This document shows, in pieces, positions 10,041 through 23,394 of a stretch of 64,000 bases of DNA. The stretch comes from Gamsiella multidivaricata (lineage: Eukaryota; Mortierellomycota; Mortierellomycetes; Mortierellales; Mortierellaceae). The stretch is from the NCBI RefSeq assembly GCF_025024155.1, contig NW_026251734.1:62001-126000 (forward strand), in the 5' to 3' direction. Every line of letters starts with the position of its first letter. The stretch's first letter is position 1. The notes below the pieces were generated by a model. The model made no database searches and was not told the DNA's origin. It worked only from the letters and a program-made list of their open reading frames with translations. A program made the position numbers and the translations under genes.

Positions 10041-10696
10041 TCTGCTCTGCGTCTCGCCTGATAAAAAAAATATAGTTGCCCCTCAGAACAATTGCCAGGC
10101 TATATTCTTCTGTTCGGTATTGATGTTTGACAGGCTTTCTGCTATCAGCCCATTCGCCCTCCCAGAGCAGTTGTGTATCCCTCCGCGTCTATGCAACACC
10201 ACCATGGGCGCCTTCATCGATGCTCACTCTTATTTTTCATTTGACCTTTTACTCCCACACCGTCTCCTTTTCGCTCAAACAGAGAGGAGTCTTTTCTTAC
10301 ATCAAACATATTCTCCCTTATTCCTTAGCCTGATCCTTAAAAAAATCCATCCAATGGATCGAGAGTAGTGCTCGCCCGCCTGCGCAAGTGAACGTGCCTC
10401 TGCTTGACGTGCCATGCTACTGCGTGTCCGCATTGGCCTTCCTGCCACTCCGCTTTTTTTGCTCCCTTTACTCCTTTCCTCTACAACTCACTCGTCCACG
10501 CCTGCTGGTCCGTCAAGAAATTCGTCTTTTTTCTCGGCCGCATTAAACCATTGGGCAGCGCTCCGCTTTTGATCCTTCCTTATTTCGAGGGCTTCCTTCA
10601 GTCCATCCTACTCCGTTCCTTGACGATCATTCCTGTTCAAAAATAACGCCTCCACAGTCAACACTTTTTCTGGGCGACACGGATCATCGGCAGACA

Positions 10697-13600
10697 TTGC
10701 TCAGGCCTCCCATCGTCTGCACCTCTTTATATATCCTCGTTTGCTCTTACATAATGGTTAGTCTCGACCGGCCCATACCCATGGAGACACCCTCATCCCG
10801 CAAGAAGGCGACTCATTCCCACTCGCACGCTCACGTCTACTCACAGATGTATCCAAAGAACACGCCCTCGTTTTGTTTGTCACCCACTAGTGCCAGCGTC
10901 CATCCTTCGTCGTCCTCCAGACCAAAGCCCGTAGTCCGCACCGTCTCATCTGCCTCCAATCTTCATTTGAAGACCGGGAATTTGCGACCAGCTGAAGACG
11001 AACTGCAGCTTCAGCCTCCCTCTCAATCTATCTCTACTTCCGGCATACCGTCGCCAGCATTCCCGACTTTGTCTTCTTCTTCATCCTTTCCCGTTTCGAC
11101 CTTGTTACCATCTTCTCCCCCTCCCTCTTCCTCGCCCCTACCTTCATCCACAAATACCCAGCCAGATCCTCAACAACACCATCAGCAACGAAAACAATAT
11201 CAACGAACACAGCAATCTACCGAGGAACGCCCAATGAACCGAACTGACCAGGGTCGCCATGTTCAAGAAAAGATCGCCGTATTTTCGCGTTTGATGATCG
11301 ATAACAAGACCGACAGCAAGAGTTCTGTGGTGGTACCTCTGCTGGCCATCACCACTCCTCCCGCATCCCTCTCTGTCCCTGGACCAAGCCTTGTTCCTGC
11401 CACTGTGCCTGTTCACATATCTCCCCAAGGTTCCCACCCATCTTCTTTCTCGCCCCCATCCTCTGGTTCGTCTGCTTCATCATCTACATCACCCTCTTTC
11501 ACTCTGACAGAGTGCTCTTCTTCGGCTATGCTATATACTGCACCCAAAACCGCAGCAGCATCAATGACGAGCACTTCAGCAGCGACAGCTACAACTACAG
11601 GCCAACCCCCACTTTTAATCTCGCAGCCCATCATGCCAATGTCTGTCATCCCTGCAGCGATCATGGGAATCAAATCTACACCTTCCTACGTGTCTTTGGG
11701 GGTAATTAATGGCGCTGTTGCAGGGCCCTCGACGACAATGTCAACAAGTCTTCTCCCGCTGGTCGGGTGCGACTACCTTAACTACAGCAGCCTCAATGAT
11801 ACTCTGACAACTGGTGCGGTCGTGGCGGAGACGAAGCCCAGGCCATTGTCTTCGATGGAATACGCAGAGTGTAAGTTCACGCGGTAGCTGGTTCCTTCGA
11901 TCCCGGCTGATGGGAATTAGAGGATATTGGAATAATAAGCAGGAGCCCCGTTTATCCATGAGACGATTTTTGATTTGAAGGAGGTCTCTGGTTGAGCGGA
12001 TGAGAACAGCAGTACTGGGAAGCCATGGATGCCTAGCAGGATGTTGCATCGCACCTATTCTATATCACTCACACATGCACGTTACTCCCGCCCTTTCACT
12101 TTTTCTTTTGTATTCGTAGCATGGCTGCCAACAGCAACCCCGTCCACAGATGCTCCAGAGTGTAACCTAGCGCGTCAAAATGCAGCTTATTGTTCTTCAC
12201 TGCCGGAGAATAACGACCCCCACTGCGTGAAAGACACAGATCGGGTTGACAGCATCAAGACAGTAACAACACTCCCCTCGAATCAGCAATCCATCCACCC
12301 TCTGGAACTGCACCCTGACCAATCCACGAACCCTATCTTATTGGAGCTTGGACAAAGCAAAGAAGTGCAAGCGCAGGCACAACCACAACAGCAGCAGCCA
12401 GTCCTTCGCAAAAAATCGTCGTTTGCAGCAAAGTTGCGAAATGTCTTTATCAGCAAACAGGGAACCTCAAAGGATGCGATCGAAACGAGGGAGGATATCT
12501 TATCGGTATCGTTCAAGGATGATGGCAAGACTGGCACCTTGTATGTCGGTGGGTTAAGCGCGTCTTTGGCGAACCAGCATCGGGGATCGGTTTCATCCAA
12601 CAGCTCAACGGACACTACCTCAGGCCCAAACGGCTTTAGGCGTGGCTCGGGCCAGACGACCACTCCATCTACCTCTCCAGAGACCTCCCCACTTAACTCA
12701 CCGACCGTAAAGACCTGCCCCACCTTGATAGTGCCAGGACAGCAGCAGCCTTCGATCAGTAGTCTCTCGGCGCTGGACGCCGAATCCGAGACTGATGCCG
12801 AAGATAGAGAACCTACCGGTTTTTCGAAGGAGGAAACCACGCTGGGGACCAATGGCATATACTCTACGCCCACCAGAGCCGTCAAGAAACGACTTTCTTT
12901 CGCCTCGATTTCCTCCTTCTTTGCATCCCGCAACCTTCAAGAACGTCGGGCTAAGCAATCGAGATCATCATCTGTGCCTCATGTAGAGAGCCGTTTGGTC
13001 GTCGCCGGACGCCAGATCACTGAATTTCAACGAAGACACTCTTTGAATGACCTGCGCGACAGCGGCACAAAAGCCAAGGATAATCGATCTATGAACCACT
13101 CCACCACTCCACCCTGGGATCGCGACCGCGCCACGTCGCAGGTGTCACCAGCACCGTCGCATTCTACACCGACAATTCCTGCACCGACGAAGAAACTGTC
13201 CCTGAATAACGTGTTCAACAAGCAGATCAAAAGAAGGAACAAAACCACCCATGTCCCGGCACCTGCTCCCTCGGCTGCAAAACCACTCAAGTCTGCACTC
13301 GCCCACCGTCCCCCAGTCTCGGCTTCGCCCAGACTTCATCACGTGCACACAGCCTCCCGTAGACGATCTGCATCGATCCGCTCGCAGAGTAGCTCACAGC
13401 ATCGTCGCCATTATCATAATCATCAGCAGCAGCGACATTCCGCACACCATTCATCTGCAACAGAAGATCCCTTCATACGCCTGGCACAGGCTAATCACGC
13501 TTTGGCCACTCTCAACAAGAAAGGTTCGAGAGGTTCAGAGAGTCAGATCAAGGACTCATATCTGTTCGAGACCCAAGACCCGCCATATGAAGCACCCGGC

Positions 13601-14635
13601 AGCCTCCTCAAAGATACTCCTCAGCGTATCACGCACCTTACTTCTAGGGACACTGCGCCCTTCGGCTCCTGCACGCCTTCCACTCCTCCAACGCCCAGAG
13701 TCCTACCAGTGTCCACCAGCAAGGTCGCGCCTTCAGCATCAGCGGACAGATGTCAGTCCCCACCCCAAAACTCTCTCGCGACGCTTTCTCGCCCCTCTTC
13801 GTGCTGCTCGTTGGAGTCGGCATATGAGGGCGCGAATACCTCGTCCTCCGCCTCGGATGACAGCTCGTTCTCTTCCTCTTTCTCCGCGCACTACGAAGCC
13901 AGCGGCGCCTCGAGGTCTCGTCAGCAAGGCGTTCGTCGCACATCGACTGGCCAGGCCATCAATACCTTGCTCCCTACCTCGGCTGCCCGCGTTTCTGTCG
14001 ACAACATCGCAATGGAGACCCAGGTGAAGAGATCCACGGCGGGTGGCGTTCGCAAAGACGATCTAGGCAATTTTTTAACACCCGAGTCATACTCAACCAT
14101 GTCCAACTCGTCCACTGCAGCATCTTCAACCTCGTCCCCGTCCACAAAGGTTTCGATGCATTTAGAGGAGCACCGACTGGCGGGAGTGGGCGGTACGGCT
14201 TACCATCACCTACGTTGCCAGCAGCAGCTCTTGGCCCGAGAGCCTTATGATCCCCATCCTATGCACGAGTACTATGCCGAACACGAGAAGGAACATGACC
14301 ACCTGGCCCAGGATCACCACTTGCGTCACCATTATCTCGACGAGCTTGAGCCTCAGCATCAACACTACCACCATGGAGAGCGAGGATACTACTACACAGA
14401 TCCGTCTTTCTATCAAGCACGTCCTCGCAGGCAAATACAGTTTTCGACCGAGGAACCGACGGTCTATCCGACGTGGACGCCCGAACAGTATGACCGGACG
14501 GCCGATACGAGCATCACGGCCTCATGTCTTACGCCGGCGATCGCGCAGAAGATCAAATTGGAACTGAACCACTTCAAGAGCCAGGAGATGAAGGTGCATC
14601 AGGATAGTCGGATTTATACCCATTTTTTTGTCTAA
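10697..14635 (+). CDS. Long low-complexity protein with conserved-looking C-terminal tail; possible PP1-docking protein
   Basis: Two exons, 10697-11870 and 12120-14635 (intron gtaagt...ttcgtag); the phase fits and gives about 1230 residues. Most of the chain is Ser/Pro/Thr-rich and disordered, with polyQ/His patches. A more ordered patch reads VKKRLSFASISSFFAS with basic flanks. The C-terminus is compact: RRQIQFSTEEPTVYP, WTPEQYDRTAD, LTPAIAQKIKLELNHFK, DSRIYTHFF. RQIQF fits the RVxF consensus for binding type-1 phosphatase, and from memory this tail resembles those of fungal bud-neck PP1-targeting proteins of the Bni4/Afr1 kind; I cannot verify that here. The start is uncertain: Met at 10697 gives a hydrophobic N-terminus, and an alternative is near 10754. 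Confidence 0.6.
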
Positions 14636-14862
14636 GCATTCATACATAGAGATACTTCTAATCACATAGAAAGAAAGAAAAAACTGATGGCGGAAGAATA
14701 ATATAAGCATCGACGGAGAGAAAGATGGAGAGGTCGGCCCTCTATCCGGTCTCTTGTTTGAGCTGTCTTTTGTTTGTCAAAACAAAACAAAAACAAAAAA
14801 TCATAGCGATCTTCCAAGTACGTTTTTATTATCTCTAAAAAAAAAACTTGCTCAGTTCACAA

Positions 14863-17800
14863 CTACTGAAGAGGAAACCCAGTCGACGGCCGCTTCCACA
14901 CTTTGATATGCCCCCTCCGGTCGCTCGTCATGACCGCATCCTCGCGGAACGTGATACTCGACAGCGGCTCATGATGGATCGCCGCCACCATAAACGGCTG
15001 CAACATCGCGACGCGGGAACGCGGCTCAGGTGGCCGCACCAACGGCTCCTGTGCTGCTGCTGCATCCATTTGTTGTTGTTGCTGTTGCTGTTGTTGTTGT
15101 TGTTGTTGATGATGCTTGTTTGATTGGAACATGGATGAGAGTCCCATACTGTGATGCCCATGTTCGCCACCATTCTTGACATCGCTGGTATTGTACCGTG
15201 GAATATTAATACTAGGAAGACCGCCGCGTGCTTGCTGAGCCGCCGACTTCTTGTGTGCCTTTTCGTCCGCCGTATGCATACTACTACTACTGCTCGTCGT
15301 CGCTGTTCCCTGCTGAGAACCGTCGCCGCCTTCTGAGATCAGTGTCGACAGCATGGACGATGTGTCGCCGAACAAGGCGCTCTCGGAGCTGCTGGTGGTC
15401 AGTTGTGCGTCCTGATGCAGGATACTGTTCTTTCGAGTTGATGAAGCTACGGACGGTGTTGCTGAAGAGCCTTTACTTGGCTCCGAAATCACTGCTGCTG
15501 TAGTTGTGTCTTCGCTTAGGGTATCTTTTGGTAGAACCAGTTGCTGCGAAAGGGCCGATTTGTTGTGTCCAGAGAACAGGCTATGTCCGCCAGGGCCTCG
15601 GAGACTGGTAATGCTTCCTTTGCTACGATGACCGGGTTTGAACCCACTTGCTCCATGTACAGTGCCGCTGCTTCCTCTCCGCTGCTAAGATGGAAAAAAA
15701 AAATGAAAAAATTGTCAAAAATTCACTACGATTGCAATTAAAATACAGAATATCTTCTTTACGTACCATTTTAGGCTTATGCAGTGCACCGACACTAAAG
15801 TCCCATAACAGGAGTTTTGCGTCTTCGCCAACACTTCCGAATCGATAATTCCGCTCGTCGCATCTCCAAGAATCAAAAGCTACTCCAGTGACATACGACT
15901 GGTGTCCCTGACAGCGAGCCACGATCCGCATATCCTTAAAGGACCATATCGTCACCAAGTCGTCCTGGCCGCCTGTCTATCGTTATTGTAATAAACAATA
16001 ACAACAACAACAACAACAACAACAACAATAACAAATAAAAATAAAAAAACTGGTTAATGGGCAACTCATGTGAGGTGGAAAATTAAACTGCATAATCCAC
16101 ACTCTGAGGGGACCCTCCTTACCAGGATGTATTTACCGTCCGGACTCCAGCAGACACAGTTGAGGGCACCAAAGTACGACTGGAAAGTCTCAATGAGTCG
16201 CTCATGCCGGAAATCAATGATCCTTAGCCCACCATCCATGGCCACGACTGCGACGTGTTGAAGGTCCGGCGAGAACGAGAACGCGGTTATGGATTTCTTA
16301 CAGATGCTCCAGTGAGAGATCGGATTGTGTCTTCCATGCTTCGGTTTCGTGGCATGAAAACTAAGTCGACGTAAGTACTAGTGTATTAGCCAAGCGGAAA
16401 AATACAGTCTGGAAGTACCAACGCGCATCGTGTAAATGCACCATACCTGTTTTCATGAGGCGGCGTTGGGGCTGTGAAGGTATTGTCGTCTCTATCCTTG
16501 TCCATTACAACTATAGTCCCGTCTTGAAACGAGGCCATAAACTGACTTTCAGACCCTGGCATCCATTTGATCATTGTCACTGCGCTATCCTTGATAATAG
16601 CCTATGTTGAAATTCGGAGGTGCTTCAGATTAGAGAAATGTCTGTGCATTTCATTTCATGAACACATCATGTCCAAACAAGGGCATGATGGGATTTTACC
16701 TGCTTGTTCAGTCTAGAGTACTTGTTACTGAGGGGGTTAAACCAGATAATGTCGCCTGTGGAGAACCCGATGATGACATCCAAATGGTCACAGCTACGGG
16801 TCAGCACGTTGACATCGTGGGTGGTTGGGAACGCCTTTGTAAACGATATATGTGACAATGGCTCCTATTCATCATTGTTACGAGGAGATATTTAGTCGTA
16901 GCAGAAGGCGATGCTTTGCGGAGTAAATTAATGGTGCCTTTCCAGTAAAAAGAAAAGAAAAGAAAAGAAATATATACAAGGCCCCCAGATCCTTACATTT
17001 GGCTTCTGTCCAAGGTCACTCCAGCTGAACGTCCTGCCTGTGTTCCAGAACAAATATACGTCCTCATTCACTCTATTCGCAAGTATCTTTGAGAGGTTCT
17101 CGTTGGTTGTGATTTTGGCCACGAATGTTGAGTTGGTCTTTGTGATGTTGCTTTTAGGCTTTTTGCGCTTTCCGCTGAAGAACGATGTAAACCCTGCAGA
17201 CGAGGCAGAGGAGGGTCCCACTGCAGCATAGTTCGCCACCTGGTTGGCTCCTTCCTCCTGCAATTGCGTCGGTATTTGTGGAAAACTCGCTGCGTGACTA
17301 AGGGGTTTAGTTGTAAAAGAAGCGTTGGGCAGACCATTGTAGTGGATATCTGGTAGGCGATTGGAAGAAGTCGAGTCCTTGAGCGGAGGTGGGCCTGGTG
17401 TCATCACCTGTGGTGGTCCTGGAGACATCATCCCGTTTTTGGGGCTCTTGTATCCTGAACTATCGTCATTCAAGCCTGGTAAGTCTACGAGATTCCCATG
17501 AAAGTTTCCTGCCAAGCTATTGCCATCGTGGTTATCGTCTTCCTCCCTAGGCCGTTCTTCTGAAACCTTGAGGTCCTTGAGCTGCTCATCCAAACGGTCG
17601 AGATTTATGGCTGACAAGAGGACTCCCTCGTAGTTTGCTCCGTTTCCTGAGCCATTGAGATAGTCCTTGTATTTCACAGACACCGAGGAGACGAAGGTGG
17701 GTATGACGGGGTGGGGTAAAACCTGGTCCAGAAAGATATCCTGCTGCAGCTCATAACGCCCCTCGGCTGCAACGAACTCGAGGCACTCCTGCATAGGCGG

Positions 17801-17905
17801 TATTGCGGATGCTGCCATTGAGGGTGGAATGGAGAGAAAGTCGAATGCTGACTGCCCAGGAACTGAATGAGGGCTGAAGTATGTCTTCGAATGAGAATGG
17901 AACAA
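14863..17905 (-). CDS. creC: CreC/WDR20-type WD40 protein, deubiquitinase cofactor
   Basis: WD40 scaffold that in fungi (CreC) and animals (WDR20) binds and activates the CreB/USP12-46 deubiquitinase, acting in carbon catabolite repression. Six exons: 17905-16997, 16864-16700, 16598-16447, 16360-16123, 15976-15767, 15684-14863; every junction keeps frame; 831 residues. Diagnostic stretches: [80 protein letters not shown] followed by [19 protein letters not shown], and a last blade [20 protein letters not shown]. The N-terminal 280 residues are poorly conserved and disordered, and a Ser/Gln-rich insert with a polyQ run (about 15070-15110) precedes the final blade. Introns carry (AAC)n and (AAAG)n repeats. 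Partner enzymes are not in the window. Confidence 0.9.
15990..16050. repeat. (AAC)n microsatellite in creC-like intron
   Basis: About nine aac units plus degenerate aat/aaat extension within the intron between the exons ending 16123 and starting 15976. The same trinucleotide, read in frame, gives the polyQ run in the last exon. Confidence 0.9.
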
Positions 17906-18134
17906 AAGGAAAGGCGGTGTGGTAAGTGCGAAGTCTGGGGATGTGGCATGGTTCTTTGAACCTTATTTTGAGGCGCATCGCGTAGTCAGTGGTAAGAAGT
18001 TAAGAACCCTTGCCTTGTTTTCGCCCCATGGCTTTCGCGCAAGCATCCAAACGTTGACTCCTCACATTTGCAATTGCATTAATGAAAACAATAGTTTATT
18101 ATGACGGTATATGTGGAGTTTTTTTTTTATTTTT

Positions 18135-20069
18135 TTACAGCTTCGCCTTTGGAGTCTGAACAATCACGCGAAGGTCCTTGCGAAGAATCTTTCCAGCTGC
18201 AGATTTGGGAACTACCTCAATAAAGCGGACGCCGCCACGCAACTTCTTGTGTGCCGCAACCTTGGATGCAACGTACTCCTCGACTTCCTTCTCCGTCAAC
18301 GCCTGTCCTGGTCCAGGGGCCCTGACCACAAAAGCCAAGGGCACTTCTGTTGCCTGCTCCTTGTTATCCACTCCAATGACGGCAGCATCCAGAATCAATG
18401 GATGATCAATCAACAGGGCCTCGAGTTCTGCGGGTGCAACCTGGAATCCCTTGTACTTGATCAGCTCCTTCAAACGGTCCACGATGTAAAAGTTTTCTTC
18501 ATCATCGACGATAGCGATGTCTCCAGTGTGCAACCATCCCTCGGAATCAATAGTATCCTCTGTCGCCTTCACATTGTTCCGGTAACCCTTCATGATGTTG
18601 GGTCCACGAACCCAGATCTCTCCAGGCTCGCCCTTGGCAGCATCCTTTCCGGTCTCGGGGTCGACCACGCGAACCTCCTGGTTGGGCATCACACCTCCAA
18701 TCGAGCCATGGACGGGCTTGCCATATACTCCGACGTGAGAGGCGGGTGACATTTCGGACATGCCATAGCCTTGGCGGAACTGGATAAAGGGGAACTTTTT
18801 GATAAGGGCTTGGCTCAGCTCGCGTGAACAAGGGGCAGCGCCGGACATGACGAAGCGGATGCTAGAGATATCATACTGGTCCACAATGGGGGCCTTGACC
18901 AGCATCAGGATTTGAGGAGGAACCAAGTTGAGCGACTTGACTAGATAAGGTTCAGATAACAATCGAGGGTTAGTCTCTCATCATATCTTGTTCCTGAAAT
19001 ATGGCACTAAACCAGGACTTACTCTTGTGGTCCTGAATAGTCTTAAGGAAATCGACGGGGTTGAACTTTTGCAGAACGACGGTTTGAACACCCTATTTGG
19101 TAATCATGAAAGCAGAGGTCAGTTAATATTATTTTTTTCAACTCCCAACAACGATTGATCGGCTTCCAGAGTGTCCGGTTGTCCGGTAGCAGGCCAAAGT
19201 TGCCGCCTTTTGTCACTTACGTTGTAGACACCATACATGAGATGGAGCTGGATACCGTAGCTAAGGACATGAAAAACACACACGTGTCAGACAGGGCATC
19301 CAATGGAATCAAGCGCGATAGGCGACAAGCAGGTCAACAGCAACACTTACATATGGAACAGGGGCAGCACGGCCATCGCAACATTGTCATGCATGTGAAC
19401 GTCTCCCTCCAGCGGTGTTACCTGGCAGGTGTTCGAGATAAAGTTAACGTGTGTCAACTCGACGCCCTTGCTCTTTCCTGTCGTTCCGCTGGAGTAGCAA
19501 ATCAGGGCCGTTGTCTCGAGGGCAGGCTGACCGTTCAAGTTCACGACCTGGGCCAACTGATTCTCGGGAGTCGACTCTGGGGGGAAGGTTGAGCTGTAGG
19601 GCTTGAATCCATCGACCTCCTTGTCGCCATACAAAAAGATTCTGTTCGTGGGAAGGCCAGCCTTCTTGGCTCCCTCAATGGCGACAGGAAGCAGCTCTGG
19701 GTGTGTGACAATGACGGATGCTCCCGAGTCCTCGAGCTGATAGGCAAGTTCGTCGGGAGTGTAGGCAGAGTTGACGGTTGTGGTGATACCACCGAGGAGG
19801 ATGGGGCCGAACATGGTGATGGAGTAGTCAACCTGGTTGAAGGAGAACAGTGCCACGACATCTCCTCGCTTGAAGCCCAGGGATTGAAGACCGGTGGCCC
19901 AGCGACGGGTGTCCCGCTTCCATTCGCCAAAGGTGATAGTTCTCTTGGTCAAGGCATCGATGAGGATGGTGTGCGAGTCCGGAGTGTTGTTTGGATTTGA
20001 AGTCGCGAAGGAGTAGGCGTTGATCTGGGGGATGACCTGGTCAGGGAGGGCGGAGCGGTAGATGGTCAT
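18135..20069 (-). CDS. 4-coumarate-CoA ligase-like acyl-CoA synthetase, peroxisomal
   Basis: ANL-superfamily enzyme that activates an aromatic or fatty carboxylate to its CoA thioester through an acyl-adenylate. Exons 20069-19351, 19260-19221, 19092-19023, 18940-18135; phases match; 544 residues, the usual 4CL length. Motifs: P-loop YSSGTTGKSKGVELTH (about residue 192), LPLFHIYG, YGMSE, GEIWVRGPNIMKGY, GWLHTGDIAIVDD, DRLKELIKYKGFQVAPAELE and the catalytic-lysine end AAGKILRKDLR. The chain ends in AKL, a type-1 peroxisomal targeting signal, so it likely works in peroxisomes (beta-oxidation or side-chain shortening). I start at Met 20069 because upstream codons give a non-homologous hydrophobic extension over the TATA region. 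The laccase gene lies next upstream on the same strand. Confidence 0.9.
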
Positions 20070-21116
20070 TATGGGATTCAGGCGGTCTATCGACAATGGG
20101 ATTGAGGGGAGAGGGCTCTTTTTCAGAAGAAGGAAGAAAGTCAAAGTGGCGGCAAATAAAAGTCGATGTGGAGAGGGGAAGGAGAGGCAGAGGAGGCGGA
20201 GAGACGAGCGAGGGCGAGCGACGCTTTTATACGGGCCATCCGCCAAAGAAGGAATTCATGTGCTGGGTGTGCCCCGGGCAGCTGGAAGGAAGCTCCAGGC
20301 TAAGGGCCAATCACGGCATGGACCTCGTGTACCCCACACGGAGGTACCGGACCGTGGGCTCCGCTCCTTTTGTTGGGATGGGATGGGATGGAGTAGATTC
20401 AATCCCCAGAAGTACCTCCGTTCGGGCAAAGCAAGCTTGACGAGCCAGCACCATGCCCGAAGGAAACCGAAAAAAAACGCTGACAGTTGTATGCGGGGCT
20501 GGGGCCAATCACATTCGAAATCGAAATTTCTGTGGAACCCTTCTCCACAACCCGCAATCCCTCAAAGACACAGGGGAATTCACCAGGGCTGTGTGTGCGT
20601 GTGTATATCTTTGTCATCGTTGTTCTCGAACACCCATCAGAGCGAAGCATGAACAAACATCATGCCCACTAGTCCAATCACCATTGAAGACGAGCCAGCG
20701 CCATAAAAAATACAGCACAACCGTGCGTGCCTGAAAGACCAGGTCGCCTTTGTTCTGAGCCATCTAGGACTCCATCGTGGAATCCTTCACATGTGCCTAA
20801 TGTGCCTAAGTGACTCCTTCAAAGGAATTCTCTACAATCATCTCTAACGTCCATTCTTCCACGCTTCAACTCCAACCCGACATCCTCATACTGCAGTTGA
20901 AGAGCTTTCAGACCGCGTCGGATTGATAAGAGGGCTCCTCGCTTCAAATGGCACGTATCGCAAGCACTGAAGTCAAAAAGTCAGAGCATATAGCTGTTCG
21001 TGGATACCTCCGCTTTAATTCTTTGGCGAGAGCCGCATGGATGGCACGGTAAGGTTTATTTTGTGCGATTGACCAGACAACTCTTGTTTGAACTCACGCG
21101 TTTACACTTTACTTGG
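20070..21116. other. Spacer between 4CL-like and laccase genes
   Basis: Presumed promoter of the 4CL-like gene and 3' flank of the laccase gene. The open frames seen are short and unlike any family. No repeat of note. Confidence 0.5.
20225..20231 (-). promoter_or_regulatory. TATA box of the 4CL-like gene
   Basis: TATAAAA on the minus strand about 156 bp upstream of the chosen ATG. It supports the start at 20069 over the longer open frame. Confidence 0.55.
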
Positions 21117-23394
21117 TCAATTTGCCGAACACATTGCCTTGAGCTCTGGAGGGATTTTGAATGCCTAAAACATGAAAAAAATAGAACAGTTAATGCCTGT
21201 GCTCCTCCAAGAGCACAAACAAACAAAAAAAGATGTCGAAAAGTCCTTTGGCCTACCTTAACAGCGCTAGGCAGCGACAGGAACTGCATCATAAGCCCTG
21301 CCTGCATGTGCCAGTCGATGTGGCAGTGGAACGCCCACATGCCTGGATTGTCGTTGATAAAGCGGAGGACTGTATATCCATATGTTTGCAGAGTCACAGT
21401 ATCGCGACGGAGAGGATTCGTCGCATTCAATGGAGACCTGCCGGGCATGTATCTACCTTGACCCGAACCAACAACGTAAAATTGATGCCCATGCTATGCA
21501 ATCAAACACGTAAGATGCAGCAAAAATAAAAATGAGCATTGTAGGAACCATTGTCAAAGTTAATATGGAATCATGTTTAAAGACTTACCAAATGGAAGGG
21601 ATGCGATCCTTCATCGTAGTCTGTGAGCGTTGCAACGAGACAGAGAAAACCGATTAGCTTTTTTTTTTTTTTTTTGCGGCAGTATACATCCAACATAATC
21701 AAGAGTATCTAGGACTTACTGTTGACTACAAGTTCGACAGTCTGGGTCTGGTTCAAGGTGATGACTAACTGGGATGAAGCAAACGTTGTTTTTCCTTTGT
21801 TTGCCTGGAAAAGAGTTGCAGCCTTCTTTAGCGGCACCCACGATGTCTCGTTCACATATCCGAGACTGACGTGCTTCTTGGTGATTGTTTGAAAAGACAT
21901 ATCCAGAATGATCTGCACATCCGCAGGAGGAGCATCTCGGGCAAAAAATGGCTTCAACATCTCCGATGTCAAGTCCAGGCACCGTCCAGGCCAGGGCTTG
22001 GATCCCCAGTCCTGTGTATCCGCCTGCTGCGAATTAGACGCACCTTCGTAGTGGACGATGGCTGTGGTATTGGGATTCAGGGCACCGTTGTCAACATTGA
22101 AGCAGTTGGTGTTCATGGCTGCGCGAATCCAATAGTTTCCGATAGCTTGATTCGCTTGTACAATAACTGAGTACCGCTGAGCGACATGGATAGGGACTCT
22201 CTGTACATCGACCGGTTGCATGTCCACGCCATCGGCTTCAATGACCGTGAGAGTATGGTTGTCGATCGAGAACTGGAAATCCGCAAAGGCGCCCGAGTTG
22301 ATGAGGCGGATTCTATATTTTAGTCCAGCTTTGAAGTTGAACACAGCGCGAGGTGCGTTAGAGTTGCACGCCGCTTTGGTTGGAAACTGTGCATTTGCGT
22401 CACCGGAGCAGTTGAATGAGTTGCGACCGTTGATCAGTCCATTGTCAGGAACAGGCTCCGTGCCTTCACTCTCGGAGGTAAGATACCAGGCGGCGAGTGG
22501 TCCGGATGGATTGTGGTAGTAGTCAGAAATCATCATGATTATATCCTCATCGTACTGATCGAGATGAGGTTCATTTGGGCTGTGAATAATCAATGGACCT
22601 AATAATTCACAAGATGGATTTGTTAAGTAATGATTTGGTTGAGACGATGAACATCGCGATACGAAAAATGGAGATAACCTACCGACAATGCCATCGACAT
22701 ATTGAGACCCGGCATGGGCGTGCCACCAGTAGGTTCCCCATTGATTAGGGACAGTGAAGTTGTATGTGAAACTATGTCCTGGTGGGATTGGACATTGGGT
22801 CACGCCTGTGCTGCCATCCATCCAGTTGGTACCTTGATTGCGAGGCGCATATGTACTTGTGTTAGTCTAGATCCAATAATAACTTTATAGCTTCGCGGAT
22901 CAAAGAGCAGTAACGTACCATTCTGGAACATGCCGTGCCAGTGAACCGCAGTTCCATTGTTGAGTTTATTGGTGACCTTGACAACAATTCGGTCCCCAGT
23001 ATTGGCCTCGACCAAAGGACCAGGAAACATTCCTGCGAGGGTTGATGGATACAAATCAGAGTAAAGAGGGGCGTTAGTCTTTCGCCCGTACCTTGATTTA
23101 GGTGAATAAGACAAGTTGTCATAGATCATGCTTACCATTGACAAGCAGCATAGGACGCTCCAGTCCATCTGGCGCAATAGTCTGCTGTGAAATAGTCCAC
23201 TCATAGTAGCGAGTAGTGGGCGTTGGTGTGATGGTGAAGTTCTTGCTGAGGATGAATTGGGAGGGGTAGTTCCATGGCTGAGTAGAAGGAGCCGGGGGAG
23301 ATTGTCTGCGTCGTAATTCAGGGCCATGTCCGTGCGCCAATGATGGGATGGCGGCAACGAAAAGGATGCTGTGAGCGAACAAAGACCACTTCAT
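21117..23394 (-). CDS. Secreted laccase-like multicopper oxidase
   Basis: Oxidises phenols or metal ions with reduction of oxygen to water, outside the cell. Seven exons: 23394-23136, 23032-22919, 22832-22683, 22598-21720, 21620-21589, 21493-21257, 21164-21117; 572 residues. A signal peptide (MKWSLFAHSILFVAAIPSLA) starts the chain. All four copper-ligand blocks are present: HWHGM (about residue 117), WWHAHAGSQ (about 161), HPFHLHGHQF (about 475, across an intron) and HCHIDWHMQAGL (about 534), so type 1 and type 2/3 copper sites are intact. The axial position after the last block is Leu, as in medium-potential laccases. Substrate class (laccase against ferroxidase) cannot be fixed. One 32-nt exon and a poly(T)-bearing intron (near 21660-21675) are notable. 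Confidence 0.92.

Larger units (their letters stand above)
8533..10696. other. Divergent intergenic region with retroposon debris
   Basis: About 2.2 kb between the divergent MFS and Ser/Pro-rich genes. It contains a small retroposon footprint (9222-9290), a possible older poly(A)-ended insertion (about 9771-10040) and coding-like scraps around 8990-9226 (+) and 9419-9610 (-) that match nothing I recognise. The rest must hold both promoters. Confidence 0.55.

Noticed and set aside
12283..12933. 216-codon minus-strand open frame inside the Ser/Pro-rich gene
   Set aside because: Shadow frame of low-complexity sense coding sequence.
20070..20246. Upstream Met extension of the 4CL-like protein
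   Set aside because: The extension is non-homologous and overlaps the probable transcription start and TATA zone; total length fits 4CL without it.
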